From Clostridia bacterium (GTDB lineage Bacteria > Bacillota > Sulfobacillia > SLMV01): 40,914 nucleotides of DNA. The stretch is from assembly GCA_003554565.1 (NCBI GenBank), contig PWGR01000020.1, forward strand, positions 1-40,914, in the 5' to 3' direction. Positions 1 to 7,830 of the stretch are shown here, piece by piece. Made by a program: the position numbers and the translations under genes. Within the stretch, counting starts at the first letter, position 1, and each line of letters opens with the position of its first letter. The notes beneath the pieces are model-generated. The model made no database searches and was not told where the DNA came from. It saw only the letters and a program-made list of their open reading frames with translations.

Positions 1-1
1 G

Positions 2-151
2 ACCGATGACACAGGTAGACTGTCCTATCACCTCGAGCCCGGGACCTACCATCTGGAGATCGTCGGGCGACCAGACTTGGGCATCATCGTGCCCGCAGTC
101 GAGGTGCAATCCGGCGAGGTAACAGATTTCGGAACAGTAAGCGGACCCTGA
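2..151 (+). CDS. C-terminal end of a protein with a carboxypeptidase-regulatory/SpaA-like beta domain (partial)
   Basis: This is an open frame entering from the left edge and ending at TGA 149-151, about 49 residues. The residues follow the repeat pattern of a small beta-sandwich of the carboxypeptidase-regulatory or prealbumin-like type: G-R-L-S-Y-H-L-E-P-G-T-Y-H-L-E-I, then a stretch ending V-T-D-F-G-T-V. The L-x-P-G-x-Y turn is typical of such domains in secreted or envelope proteins. The start, any signal peptide and the rest of the protein lie outside the window, so the function cannot be named. It is convergent with the minus-strand genes to its right. Confidence 0.55.
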   Translation, partial: TDDTGRLSYHLEPGTYHLEIVGRPDLGIIVPAVEVQSGEVTDFGTVSGP

Positions 152-276
152 ACGAATCTGCCACCAGCACGCAGACGCGCTGTGAAAGGTTCACAATTGC
201 TTGGTTTGACGAAGATCTTTCACCGCGAAGGCATCGTTTGCAAGAACCGTACAGATCAAGCGTTGCCAGGATGATG

Positions 277-308
277 ATGCCCCCGCGGCAAGGGAGTCGC
301 GGGGGCAT
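277..308. terminator. GC-rich hairpin between convergent genes
   Basis: A perfect 11-bp inverted repeat (277-287 and 298-308, ATGCCCCCGCG and its complement) with a 10-base loop, followed on the plus strand by only three T. It begins 5 bases beyond the encoded CCA of the minus-strand tRNA-Ala and lies downstream of the plus-strand gene fragment. It could end either transcript. The weak T tract lowers confidence. Confidence 0.5.
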
Positions 309-313
309 TTAGG

Positions 314-389
314 TGGTGGAGCGAGAGGGATTCGAACCCTCGACCTCATGAATGCCATTCATGCGCTCTCCCAACTGAGCTACCGCCCC
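314..389 (-). tRNA. tRNA-Ala (anticodon GGC)
   Basis: A complete cloverleaf reads on the minus strand, 76 bases including an encoded CCA (314-316). The anticodon loop is ATGGCAT, giving anticodon GGC for GCC/GCU codons. The acceptor stem contains the G3:U70 wobble that is the identity element of alanine tRNA, and the discriminator is A73. The T arm has the usual GAGGG-TTCGAAT-CCCTC. It is transcribed from its own promoter just upstream. Confidence 0.95.
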
Positions 390-410
390 AATTTTTCAAT
401 TGCACCGATC

Positions 411-439
411 ATTATAAGTATATCAGCGATCCACGTCAA
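411..439 (-). promoter_or_regulatory. SigmaA promoter of tRNA-Ala
   Basis: On the minus strand, -35 TTGACG (434-439) and a perfect -10 TATAAT (411-416) are separated by exactly 17 bases. The tRNA 5' end (389) lies 22 bases past the -10, so transcription would begin a short distance upstream of the mature tRNA. Confidence 0.85.
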
Positions 440-480
440 GTCAGGGAGGTCAGACCAAGCGTCGGACAACCCCAAGCAAT

Positions 481-831
481 CTAAGCTGTCGTTACATCGG
501 ACAGAACCTCTGCATCTCCCCACAAACGCTCAAGATCATAGTATCTCCGCTGGTTCAGGGTGAATACATGTACCAGCACATCCCCGCAGTCTACGAGGAT
601 CCAGCCCTCGGCGCGTGATCCCTCGACATGGAAATCGCAATCGTCTTCGGCTTTCAAATGACGCACCAGGTGCTCAGATATTGCCTCCATGTGCGTTCCG
701 GATGTTCCGTTGCAAATCAGGAAGTAATCGGCAACAAGTGTCACTTCTCTGACATCGAGCACTACAATTTCCTGAGCCTTTCGATCCTCGCAGATCTCTA
801 CCATCCCAAGCACCTTCTCTTTAGAAGTCAA
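481..831 (-). CDS. rsfS: Ribosomal silencing factor RsfS (YbeB/YqeL family)
   Basis: Small protein that binds ribosomal protein uL14 on the 50S subunit and blocks joining with 30S during starvation. The family core is clear: E-D-R-K-A-Q-E-I-V, then L-V-A-D-Y-F-L-I-C-N-G-T-S, and a C-terminal E-G-W-I-L-V-D-C-G-D-V-L-V-H-V-F. A start at TTG 829-831 gives 116 residues and exactly the 14 residues before E-D-R-K-A that the Bacillus subtilis protein has; a GGGGAGG lies 12 bases upstream. An in-frame ATG at 850-852 would add seven residues but has no SD. It is the last protein gene of the rplU-prp-rpmA-obg-nadD-LCP-rsfS set, its usual neighbourhood in Firmicutes. Confidence 0.9.
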   Translation of the reverse strand: MTSKEKVLGMVEICEDRKAQEIVVLDVREVTLVADYFLICNGTSGTHMEAISEHLVRHLKAEDDCDFHVEGSRAEGWILVDCGDVLVHVFTLNQRRYYDLERLWGDAEVLSDVTTA

Positions 832-864
832 CTTGAAGCAATCCCTCCCCATGCAGTGTTTAAC

Positions 865-2196
865 TCAGTTGGATCGTATTGAAAAATCCGCCCCCACATA
901 GATGGTGATAACTGCATCCGGCTCCTGTTCGTGCTCTTCGCCCTCTTCCACCTGCGCGTTATTGTGATCTTCATACAGCTTCACACCTGACTCCTCAGCC
1001 AGAAAACTCCGGAGAGCCCGCACCATAAGCTTCCCCTCCAGCTGGTCATCCCGGTATATAACGCGCGTCGATTCGTGCCGCTCATCACCGACGTCGGGAG
1101 CATTGCCCACTTCTACAACATCATACCCGTAGTCACGCAGGCGGTCCGCTACTCGCCCGGCAGCCCTCGGCAGGCCACCGCCGTTGAGAACTTCCACAGT
1201 AACGGATGAATTCTCTTCCCTGACCAGACCAAGCACGGAGGAGTCAATCATCTCCCGCGTCGCCTCCTCATCAGCGAACCAGTACCAAATGCCTCCCTCC
1301 TTGCCGGCCTCACCGGGGATCATTGAAAACTCCACGTCATCGGGAGAAATGTCCGCAAATGAAGTAACCAGCGATACCACCTGCTTGGGAGACATATCCG
1401 TGCGCATATACTGGTGAATCTGTCGGGCAACCTCGGGAAGCCGCAGCACACCATGAACACTCAAAGCCTGCCTCAACAGGACATCGATAAACTCCTGCTG
1501 GCGATCAATTCTGTCGATATCGGAACCGTGCAGCCCCCTGTACCTAACGTACTTCAGGGCAGTATCGCCATCCATGTGCTGCTTACCAGCAGATATGTCA
1601 ATAATCAGATCCTGGGCCGGATCCCGGTAAAACATATCTTGTTGCACATTCATCTCAACCCCGCCCACTGCGTCGATGATGTTAGCAAACCCCTTGAAGT
1701 CGAGACTTATGTGATAGTGAATCGGTATGTTCAAAAACTGCGAAACAGTATCCATCGCCAGCCCCGCTCCACCGTGCGCATAGGCGTGGGCAACTTTTTC
1801 TGGATGCGGCCGACCTGGAATCCTCACCTGGGTGTCGCGCGGTATGGAGACGATATTCGCCTCAGAAGTCACCGGATCCAGCGTCACCAGTAGCAACGTG
1901 TCGGAACGAGCGGGAACATACCCTTCATCCCCCGTGGGCTGTTCCTCATCCACGCCCAGCACCAGGATATGAATGCGTTCGCCCGGATCCGGAACGGGTG
2001 CTTTGGCGCTGGTCTCCTGCTCCTCAACAGTGAGTCCGGAAAGAAAGACGTAAATAGCTGTGACCGAAAAGAGGCCAAAAAAGACGAGACCCGCAGCCAA
2101 CAGTATCCCGACCCGCCGCCAGGGAAATCCACTCCCGGGTGTGCCGTTGTTTCTCTTGCTGCTGTCGCCACGCACCAGCCTAATCTCACCCTCCAC
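865..2196 (-). CDS. LytR/CpsA/Psr (LCP) family protein with LytR_C domain
   Basis: Membrane-anchored enzyme family that transfers lipid-linked glycopolymers such as teichoic acids to peptidoglycan. A short basic cytoplasmic N-terminus is followed by one membrane segment (about residues 29-53). The LCP domain (about 75-235) shows R-S-D-T-L-L-L-V, S-I-P-R-D-T, and D-T-A-L-K-Y-V-R-Y-R-G followed by D-I-D-R-I-D-R-Q-Q, which carry the conserved arginines and aspartates. The C-terminus (about 330-440) is a LytR_C domain beginning V-T-V-E-V-L-N-G-G-G. The GTG start at 2194-2196 is uncertain; the N-terminus is variable in the family. In Bacillus the HD-domain gene yqeK sits between nadD and rsfS; here this LCP gene occupies that place. 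Confidence 0.88.
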   Translation of the reverse strand: MEGEIRLVRGDSSKRNNGTPGSGFPWRRVGILLAAGLVFFGLFSVTAIYVFLSGLTVEEQETSAKAPVPDPGERIHILVLGVDEEQPTGDEGYVPARSDTLLLVTLDPVTSEANIVSIPRDTQVRIPGRPHPEKVAHAYAHGGAGLAMDTVSQFLNIPIHYHISLDFKGFANIIDAVGGVEMNVQQDMFYRDPAQDLIIDISAGKQHMDGDTALKYVRYRGLHGSDIDRIDRQQEFIDVLLRQALSVHGVLRLPEVARQIHQYMRTDMSPKQVVSLVTSFADISPDDVEFSMIPGEAGKEGGIWYWFADEEATREMIDSSVLGLVREENSSVTVEVLNGGGLPRAAGRVADRLRDYGYDVVEVGNAPDVGDERHESTRVIYRDDQLEGKLMVRALRSFLAEESGVKLYEDHNNAQVEEGEEHEQEPDAVITIYVGADFSIRSN

Positions 2197-2272
2197 CCCT
2201 ACAATTGGAAAACCCTCTCCGCTGTCTTGCGTCCAATATTATCACAAGTGGGCCCATCCAGTCAGGATGTCT

Positions 2273-2944
2273 TCAAAACGCGATCGGGCGCCGAACTGCC
2301 TCGTCCTGCTCCGAACAATCGTAGAGTCCGTGGGCGTAGATATAATCCTCAGCTGGCTCGGGCACCAGGTACTTGATGCTGCTTCCCCGGCAGACCCGGC
2401 GTCGGAGATCACTGGAAGATATTGCGAGTGCGGGAACCGCCACGACCTTCATGGCCCTGCGCTGCTTCGGTGGAAGCTGGTCCCGGAACCGGAAGAAATT
2501 CTCCGTCGGATACCCGGGCCGGGTAGCCGCGATGAATTTACATATCTCGAACAACCCCCCAGCATTCTTCCACTCGGGTATCTGCACCACAGCATCCACC
2601 CCAGTTATGAAATAAAGGTCTGCCTCTGGACCGTACAGCCGACGGAAGTGTTTCATGGTGTCAATGGTGTAGGAAGGGCCCTCGCGATCCACTTCCACTG
2701 ACGAGACCTCGAAATGAGGGTTACTCTCGGAGGCCAGCCGGGTCATGTTCAGACGATGCCGGGCACTCGTGACCCTGGAGTCGGGTTTGTGGGCAGGACT
2801 GCCCGCAGGAACAAAAACTATGCGATCCAGGGTAAAGTTCTCATAGACCGACTCTGCCGCCACCAGATGTCCATGATGAATTGGATCAAATGTCCCACCC
2901 ATGAAGCCAATGCGACTGTCACTGCGCTCAAGATCACGGCTCAT
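2273..2944 (-). CDS. nadD: Nicotinate-nucleotide adenylyltransferase NadD
   Basis: Transfers AMP from ATP to nicotinate mononucleotide, making deamido-NAD in NAD biosynthesis. The nucleotidyltransferase signature G-G-T-F-D-P-I-H-H-G-H-L is near the N-terminus and the second signature I-S-S-S-D-L-R is near the C-terminus; length is 223 residues from ATG 2942-2944. That ATG overlaps the end of obg by 11 bases and has a GGAGAGG upstream. A longer in-frame extension inside obg is possible but gives a poor N-terminus. It is translationally coupled to obg. Confidence 0.93.
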   Translation of the reverse strand: MSRDLERSDSRIGFMGGTFDPIHHGHLVAAESVYENFTLDRIVFVPAGSPAHKPDSRVTSARHRLNMTRLASESNPHFEVSSVEVDREGPSYTIDTMKHFRRLYGPEADLYFITGVDAVVQIPEWKNAGGLFEICKFIAATRPGYPTENFFRFRDQLPPKQRRAMKVVAVPALAISSSDLRRRVCRGSSIKYLVPEPAEDYIYAHGLYDCSEQDEAVRRPIAF

Positions 2945-4220
2945 ATTCGAAAACAACCTCTCCGATCCGAACCACATCGCCCTCTTTCACTCCGGCCTCT
3001 TCCAGTATCTCGTACAGGCCGGCCCGCTTCAGCCTCCTGTTCAGATGATCGACGGCCTCGTCGTTGTCCAGATCGCTCATGACGACCCACCGTTCGAAAC
3101 GCTCGTCCCGCACCACCCACTCCCCGTCCTCCTTCAGAACGCGAGGGCCGGCATCGGGTGGTCCGTAGACCCGGAACCCTTTCGGACGCCCGTCATGAGA
3201 AATACCGGCCTCATCTTCTTCAGAGCGGGTGTCAAGGAGTTCGTTCCAGGTGAGGCGAAGCAGCTGATCAACTCCCTCATGAGTTGCGGCAGAAACGGCA
3301 ACGGTCTGATGCCCTCTGGACTCAATCCAGCTGCAAAAATCCGGCCAGGCACGGCGGCTCTCCTCCAGGTCCATCTTCGTTCCCACGACAATTCTCGGCT
3401 TGTCCGTCAGATCCACCTCATAAGCCGACAGCTCGTCTTCAATCTCAACAAAGGCTTCTTCAGGCGATTTCCGGGCGGGATCAGCAAGATCCACCAGGTG
3501 CAGCAGGAGGGCAGTCCGTTCGGCATGACGCAGGAACTCATCTCCCAGCCCGACTCCCTCGTGCGCGCCCTTTATGAGACCCGGCAGGTCCGCGGCAACA
3601 AAAGATTGGTCGTAGTCGAGATTGACCACCCCGAGGTTGGGTTCCAGGGTGGTAAACGGGTAGTTCGCAACATCGGGCTTCGCCGCAGAAATTACCGACA
3701 GGAGAGTGGACTTACCGGCGTTCGGCAGGCCCACAAGACCTACATCTGCCAGCAGCTTCAGCTCGAGAAGTATCCAGCGCTCCTCACCCGGTTCTCCCTT
3801 CTCTGCAAATCTCGGGCTCCGTTTTTGGGCCGTTGCAAACTGCGCACTGCCCCGCCCACCGCGGCCGCCCCGGGCAACCACCAGCTTCTGATCGGATGCT
3901 ACCAGGTCCGCCACCAGCTCACCCTCATCCGTCAGCACAACGGTGCCGGGCGGTACGTGTATTTCACAGTCGCTTCCTGATTTGCCGTGGCGCTTCTTTC
4001 CCCCACCACGTGCTCCGTCCTCGGCGGAAAAATGGCTGCGCCTCCGGAAGGCAGAGAGAGTAGTCATGCCGTCCCGCACCAATAAGACGACATCCCCTCC
4101 GGCGCCCCCGTCTCCACCGTCGGGACCACCTTTGGGGATGTGTTTCTCACGACGAAATGAAACGGCTCCGTCACCACCGTCGCCGCCCTTGACCATGATT
4201 CTGGCCCGGTCAATGAACAA
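2934..4220 (-). CDS. obg: Obg family GTPase (CgtA)
   Basis: Essential GTPase of late 50S assembly and stress signalling. The N-terminal glycine-rich Obg fold has the K-G-G-D-G-G-D-G repeats. The G domain shows G1 G-L-P-N-A-G-K-S-T, G3 D-L-P-G-L-I and G4 G-T-K-M-D, where threonine replaces the usual asparagine of NKxD. The C-terminal 75 residues form an OCT domain (K-G-F-R-V-Y-G-P). A TTG start at 4218-4220 gives the canonical beginning M-F-I-D-R-A-R-I with AGGAG about 11 bases upstream. An upstream GTG at 4230 would add V-V-V-type residues and would overlap the SD. Sits between rpmA and nadD, as in most Firmicutes. Confidence 0.95.
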   Translation of the reverse strand: MFIDRARIMVKGGDGGDGAVSFRREKHIPKGGPDGGDGGAGGDVVLLVRDGMTTLSAFRRRSHFSAEDGARGGGKKRHGKSGSDCEIHVPPGTVVLTDEGELVADLVASDQKLVVARGGRGGRGSAQFATAQKRSPRFAEKGEPGEERWILLELKLLADVGLVGLPNAGKSTLLSVISAAKPDVANYPFTTLEPNLGVVNLDYDQSFVAADLPGLIKGAHEGVGLGDEFLRHAERTALLLHLVDLADPARKSPEEAFVEIEDELSAYEVDLTDKPRIVVGTKMDLEESRRAWPDFCSWIESRGHQTVAVSAATHEGVDQLLRLTWNELLDTRSEEDEAGISHDGRPKGFRVYGPPDAGPRVLKEDGEWVVRDERFERWVVMSDLDNDEAVDHLNRRLKRAGLYEILEEAGVKEGDVVRIGEVVFEYEP

Positions 4221-4251
4221 AACGACCACCACTCCTGCTGCGAATCACGGA

Positions 4252-4569
4252 TCAGTCGTCATCGGCAACGGCAGCCGCAAGATGTTCGGCCGGAACAACC
4301 TCGACGATCTTGCGGTTTTTGCCGCGACGACGGAAGTTGACTACCCCGTCAGCCTTGGCGAAGAGCGTGTCATCGCCTCCCACACCGACATTCCAGCCGG
4401 GCAGGATTCGTGTCCCGCGCTGTCTGACGAGAATGTGCCCTGTCTTTACCTCTTCGCCATCATAGTGCTTGACACCGAGGTACTTGGCATTACTGTCCCG
4501 TCCATTTCTGGAGCTTCCGCCGGCCTTCTTGGTGGCGAAAAGCTGTAGATTAATCTGAATCCTGCGCAT
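4252..4569 (-). CDS. rpmA: 50S ribosomal protein L27 (bL27) with cleavable N-terminal extension
   Basis: bL27 reaches toward the peptidyl-transferase centre. ATG 4567-4569 is preceded by GGGAGGTG at ideal spacing. The N-terminus M-R-R-I-Q-I-N-L-Q-L-F then A-T-K-K-A-G-G matches the Firmicutes and Fusobacteria form, in which Prp protease cuts after the phenylalanine to expose the A-x-K-K end. The rest is typical of L27 (Y-L-G-V-K-H-Y-D-G-E, R-Q-R-G-T-R, F-A-K-A-D-G-V-V-N-F). The short C-terminal extension is acidic (A-D-D-D). It overlaps the end of the prp gene. Confidence 0.97.
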   Translation of the reverse strand: MRRIQINLQLFATKKAGGSSRNGRDSNAKYLGVKHYDGEEVKTGHILVRQRGTRILPGWNVGVGGDDTLFAKADGVVNFRRRGKNRKIVEVVPAEHLAAAVADDD

Positions 4570-4921
4570 TCTGTTCACCTCCCGTTTTCTGCACCCTTAC
4601 ACGAATTCTATCGGGATACTGCCTCTGAATATCAGTGATTGCCAATCGAAAAGTCTCCATCAGTACCTGTGCATCACCTTGCTCGGGCAGCGGCAGTTCT
4701 GCAGAGTTGAGCCGGCACTGCAGAAAACCATCGGCGACCTCTATCTGCGGCTCACACTTCGCCACCTCTGCCAGACCAATTACGGTGGACTGAGCCAGAG
4801 CTGACACCGCGGCACACACAATGTCGCGTCCCGCATCCTCGTACCCGGCGTGCCCCCGCACTTCAAAGGACTCGAGCGCCTCCCCGTCTCGCTGTGCCCG
4901 GCAAAATAGGACGTATATCAA
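4550..4921 (-). CDS. prp: Ribosomal-processing cysteine protease Prp
   Basis: Cysteine protease that removes the N-terminal extension of L27. The catalytic region R-G-H-A-G-Y then D-I-V-C-A-A-V-S-A-L supplies His24 and Cys36, spaced as in the family (His and Cys 12 residues apart). Length 123 residues. The TTG start at 4919-4921 lacks a convincing SD, but it gives M-I-Y-V-L-F, matching the usual first beta strand. It lies between rplU and rpmA, the standard position, and its last 20 bases overlap the substrate gene rpmA. Confidence 0.93.
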   Translation of the reverse strand: MIYVLFCRAQRDGEALESFEVRGHAGYEDAGRDIVCAAVSALAQSTVIGLAEVAKCEPQIEVADGFLQCRLNSAELPLPEQGDAQVLMETFRLAITDIQRQYPDRIRVRVQKTGGEQNAQDSD

Positions 4922-4931
4922 TTCCCACAGC

Positions 4932-5267
4932 TCAGCTCACATCAGCCGCATCTATGTCATCGACACGGACTTCGCTGAACGACTGCCGGTGCCCGCGCTT
5001 TCTGCGGTATCGGACCTTTGGCTTGTACTTGAAGACCGTTATCTTCTTGCCACGTCCCTGCTTGAGAACGGTGGCGGCGATCTTCGCCCCATCCACGGTG
5101 GGATTGCCGATTGCAACTTTCTCACCGGATTTCACCATAAGGACCCGATCAAATTCCACCTGTTGCTCTTCGTCCGCATCCAGCTTCTCCACCCGAATCG
5201 TATCTCCGGGAGATACCTTGTACTGCTTACCTCCGGTTTCGAATATTGCATACTCAGTTGCACTCAC
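4932..5267 (-). CDS. rplU: 50S ribosomal protein L21 (bL21)
   Basis: 23S rRNA-binding protein of the large subunit. Shows Y-A-I-F-E-T-G-G-K-Q-Y-K-V near the start and the basic F-K-Y-K-P-K-V-R-Y-R-R-K-R-G-H-R-Q stretch that marks the family, plus an acidic tail. GTG 5265-5267 has GAGGTG seven bases upstream and gives 111 residues. An ATG 24 bases further upstream (5289-5291) would add eight residues with no counterpart in the family. First gene after a strong promoter. Confidence 0.96.
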   Translation of the reverse strand: MSATEYAIFETGGKQYKVSPGDTIRVEKLDADEEQQVEFDRVLMVKSGEKVAIGNPTVDGAKIAATVLKQGRGKKITVFKYKPKVRYRRKRGHRQSFSEVRVDDIDAADVS

Positions 5268-5353
5268 TGCCGGACACCTCACAGAATCCATTTGTTCATC
5301 AGTTATGATCCTGATAACTCAGCGAAAGCTCACCGCGCCACAGGATGAACACA

Positions 5354-5382
5354 ATTCTAGCACAAGGCTGATTAACGGTCAA
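5354..5382 (-). promoter_or_regulatory. SigmaA promoter of the rplU-prp-rpmA-obg operon
   Basis: Minus-strand -35 TTGACC (5377-5382) and -10 TAGAAT (5354-5359) are spaced by 17 bases. The -35 overlaps the end of the RNase E/G gene. The resulting leader of roughly 80 bases contains a 6-bp hairpin (AGTTAT with its complement, around 5300-5318). This could be an autoregulatory L21 leader, but it was not matched to a known structure. Confidence 0.75.
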
Positions 5383-7076
5383 ACATCGTCCGCGGCGAGG
5401 CGTGCTTTGGCATAGGGGCGGTAGGCATTGACTACCTCAACCTTCACCTCGTTTCCGACGTGTTTTCCGGCCTCCTCTACGTCAAGCACATATCCTTCCA
5501 CCCTGGCGATACCGTCTTTCGGGTTCGAGACGTGCGGCTCCTCGATCCGGATATCGAGCACGTCTCCATCCTTTACCGGAAGAGCCTGCCTCTCCACGTC
5601 CTCCTTGTCGCCCATGGCCACGATTTTCATCTCCTGGAGGTGGCATGACTCAGCACCGCGGACGTAGATGCTCTTTCCGGTTTCCTCCTCCAAGCGCTTG
5701 AGGTTACTTCCCCCCGCACCTATGACCAGGGCCGCAACCGAAGGGTGAACCTCCACGAGCAGGGCTTGGGCTGAGGAGTTCCGCAGGGTGCTGCGCACCT
5801 CCTCGCGCACCTTCCCGCTCATAGTGTGTTCGGAGACGATCCGCCCCGTCCCGTCGCAGTAGGGGCAGCTTTTCATCATAACGTTATCGAGACTCTCCCG
5901 CACTTTCTTGCGCGTCATCTCTACCAGGCCCAGCCGCGTGATACCCAGGACGGTTGTCTTGGTCTTGTCCCGTGCCAAGGCCTTCTCCAGGGTGGCTACG
6001 ACCTCTTTCCGGTCGCGCGGCGACTCCATGTCAATAAAGTCTATTATGATGATCCCGCCTATGTCCCGAATCCTCAGCTGGCGGACGATCTCTTCTGCGG
6101 CCTCCAGATTGGTCTTGAACACGGTATCCTGAAGATCCTCCGAGCCCACATAGCGGCCGGTATTCACGTCAATAGAGGTAAGCGCCTCAGTCCGGTCAAC
6201 CACAATGTACCCACCGCAGTTTAACCAGACCCGGTGCGATAGTGCCCGTTCAATCTCGCGGCTTACCCCCCGGCGCTCAAACAGACCCTCCTCGCGGTAC
6301 AGTTTGACAACATCCTTGCGCGAGGGAGCCATTATGTCCAGCAGCCCGAGGATCTTTTCATACTCATCACGATCATCGACGAGCATCGAGTCAACCGTAT
6401 GATCCAGTGTATCACGAAGGATTCTGTAGCTCAGCCCCATATCGCGGTACAGCAGCGCGGGAGCACGGGCACTTCTGCTCTTCTTCTGTATGTCCTGCCA
6501 CTGCTTCTTGAGAAACTGGTAATCCTCGCGGATCTCCTTTTCTCCTCGATTCTCCGCCACAGTACGGACTATCAGGCCAGCATCCGTCTCCTTTATGGAG
6601 TGCGCCAGCTTCTTCAGCCTCTTCCTCTCCTCATCATCAGTTATGCGCCGGGAAACTCCCACATAGTTCACCGCTGGCATAAACACCAGGTAGCGACCAG
6701 GGAGAGTGACATTGCGGGTCACCCGGGCACCCTTGCTGCCGATTGGCTCCTTTACGATCTGCACCATGACCGGCTGTCCCGGTCGGACCAGCTGGTTTAT
6801 TGATGCGCTCTTGAGGTTGGCCGGCAGGCCATCCTCCTCGTCACTGCGTACGGGATGGGCATCATCCACATACAAAAACGCGTTGCGATCCAGCCCCACA
6901 TCAACGAAACAGGCCTCCATCCCGGGCAGTACATTTTCCACCTTCCCCAGGTAAACATTCCCCACCACACGTTCGCTCGTGGGCCGTTCGATGTAGAATT
7001 CCGCAAGCTCGTCGTCCTCCGTGATTGCCACACGTACATCGTCCTGGTCAACCGCGACCAGGATCTCCTTGCTCAT
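5379..7076 (-). CDS. rng: Ribonuclease E/G with C-terminal KH-like and TRAM regions
   Basis: Endoribonuclease of rRNA and mRNA processing. The N-terminal S1-like fold (G-N-V-Y-L-G-K-V) precedes the DNase I-like catalytic domain, with V-D-R-T-E-A-L-T-S-I-D-V-N-T-G and I-I-I-I-D-F-I-D-M supplying the metal-binding aspartates. The zinc-link C-P-Y-C-D-G-T-G is followed by a tail absent from the Escherichia coli enzyme. That tail has a KH-like segment (A-L-V-I-G-A-G-G-S-N-L-K-R-L-E-E-E-T-G) and then a TRAM-like beta domain (D-G-I-A-R-V-E-G-Y-V). The ATG at 7074-7076 has CTGGAG just upstream; an earlier TTG at 7116 has no SD. Lies directly before rplU, as in many Clostridia. Confidence 0.93.
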   Translation of the reverse strand: MSKEILVAVDQDDVRVAITEDDELAEFYIERPTSERVVGNVYLGKVENVLPGMEACFVDVGLDRNAFLYVDDAHPVRSDEEDGLPANLKSASINQLVRPGQPVMVQIVKEPIGSKGARVTRNVTLPGRYLVFMPAVNYVGVSRRITDDEERKRLKKLAHSIKETDAGLIVRTVAENRGEKEIREDYQFLKKQWQDIQKKSRSARAPALLYRDMGLSYRILRDTLDHTVDSMLVDDRDEYEKILGLLDIMAPSRKDVVKLYREEGLFERRGVSREIERALSHRVWLNCGGYIVVDRTEALTSIDVNTGRYVGSEDLQDTVFKTNLEAAEEIVRQLRIRDIGGIIIIDFIDMESPRDRKEVVATLEKALARDKTKTTVLGITRLGLVEMTRKKVRESLDNVMMKSCPYCDGTGRIVSEHTMSGKVREEVRSTLRNSSAQALLVEVHPSVAALVIGAGGSNLKRLEEETGKSIYVRGAESCHLQEMKIVAMGDKEDVERQALPVKDGDVLDIRIEEPHVSNPKDGIARVEGYVLDVEEAGKHVGNEVKVEVVNAYRPYAKARLAADDV

Positions 7077-7122
7077 AATCTCCAGCCCCCGTAATAATCT
7101 GATAATAACCCAGCCCAAAGAT

Positions 7123-7830
7123 CTAAGTCAGATCCCAGGGCTCAATTTCTCTGCCATCCTCTCTCCGGTACATGGCCAGGCGGTGCATCTGCACCTCATA
7201 AAGTGGGTGCTCCGATTCCTCTCCCTCCGGCCCCAGGGCCCTGAGAGCCCGGAGCAGCTCCTCCGGCCTGACATTATTTTCTCCCCCAAGCGCCATGTCC
7301 GCAATGAGCCTGACCCCATCTCCAGTCACCGAGACATCCAGTCCATAGACATGGGGCCGAATATCAACTATTCGATTCGGCTTGTTCCAACGCTGCCGCT
7401 CAACTTCACAGCTCCGCCGCGCACAGAATTCCCGTGCGGCGGCCCGCCATACCCCCGGAGATTCGCGCGGCATCTCAAATGAGTAGCGCGCCGCATTAAT
7501 TGCAGAGTTCAGGCTCTCGGCCGCGGCCGGAACCTCAGCGGCCCGCAGCAGGGAAAATCCCCGCGGCAGTGCAGCATCAAGATGCTCCTCCAGATCCCCA
7601 ACCCGCACCCGTCGGAGCAGCTGCAGGTCCACAAATTCAGCGTCGCTGGACAGTCCCACCGGTCTGGCCGTCGCGAATGAGATCTGTGGGTGTGGGTTGT
7701 ACCCTTCGCTGTAGCGAACAGGTATACCCGCTCTCCGCACGGCCCGAAATACCGTCCGGAGAAACTCCAGGTGCGAAAGCCACCTCACCCTGTCGCCCAC
7801 AGTCAACTGACACCTGATTCGTTCACTCAT
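7123..7830 (-). CDS. Radical SAM-linked protein, TIGR03936/DUF2344 family
   Basis: Partner protein of the adjacent radical SAM enzyme; in some genomes the two are fused. Family features are R-V-R-W-L-S-H-L-E-F near the N-terminus, then R-Y-S-E-G-Y-N-P-H-P-Q-I-S-F-A and P-V-G-L-S-S-D-A-E-F-V-D. The ATG at 7828-7830 has GGAGG six bases upstream and overlaps the stop of the radical SAM gene by 8 bases, so the two are translationally coupled. Length 235 residues. The biochemical role is unknown; the constant neighbourhood (radical SAM enzyme, RNase G, L21, L27) suggests RNA or ribosome modification, which is inference only. Confidence 0.88.
   Translation of the reverse strand: MSERIRCQLTVGDRVRWLSHLEFLRTVFRAVRRAGIPVRYSEGYNPHPQISFATARPVGLSSDAEFVDLQLLRRVRVGDLEEHLDAALPRGFSLLRAAEVPAAAESLNSAINAARYSFEMPRESPGVWRAAAREFCARRSCEVERQRWNKPNRIVDIRPHVYGLDVSVTGDGVRLIADMALGGENNVRPEELLRALRALGPEGEESEHPLYEVQMHRLAMYRREDGREIEPWDLT

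Noticed and set aside
2901..3980. Long open frame on the plus strand opposite obg
   Set aside because: Mirror of a conserved gene with strong codon bias; no SD and no recognisable protein features.
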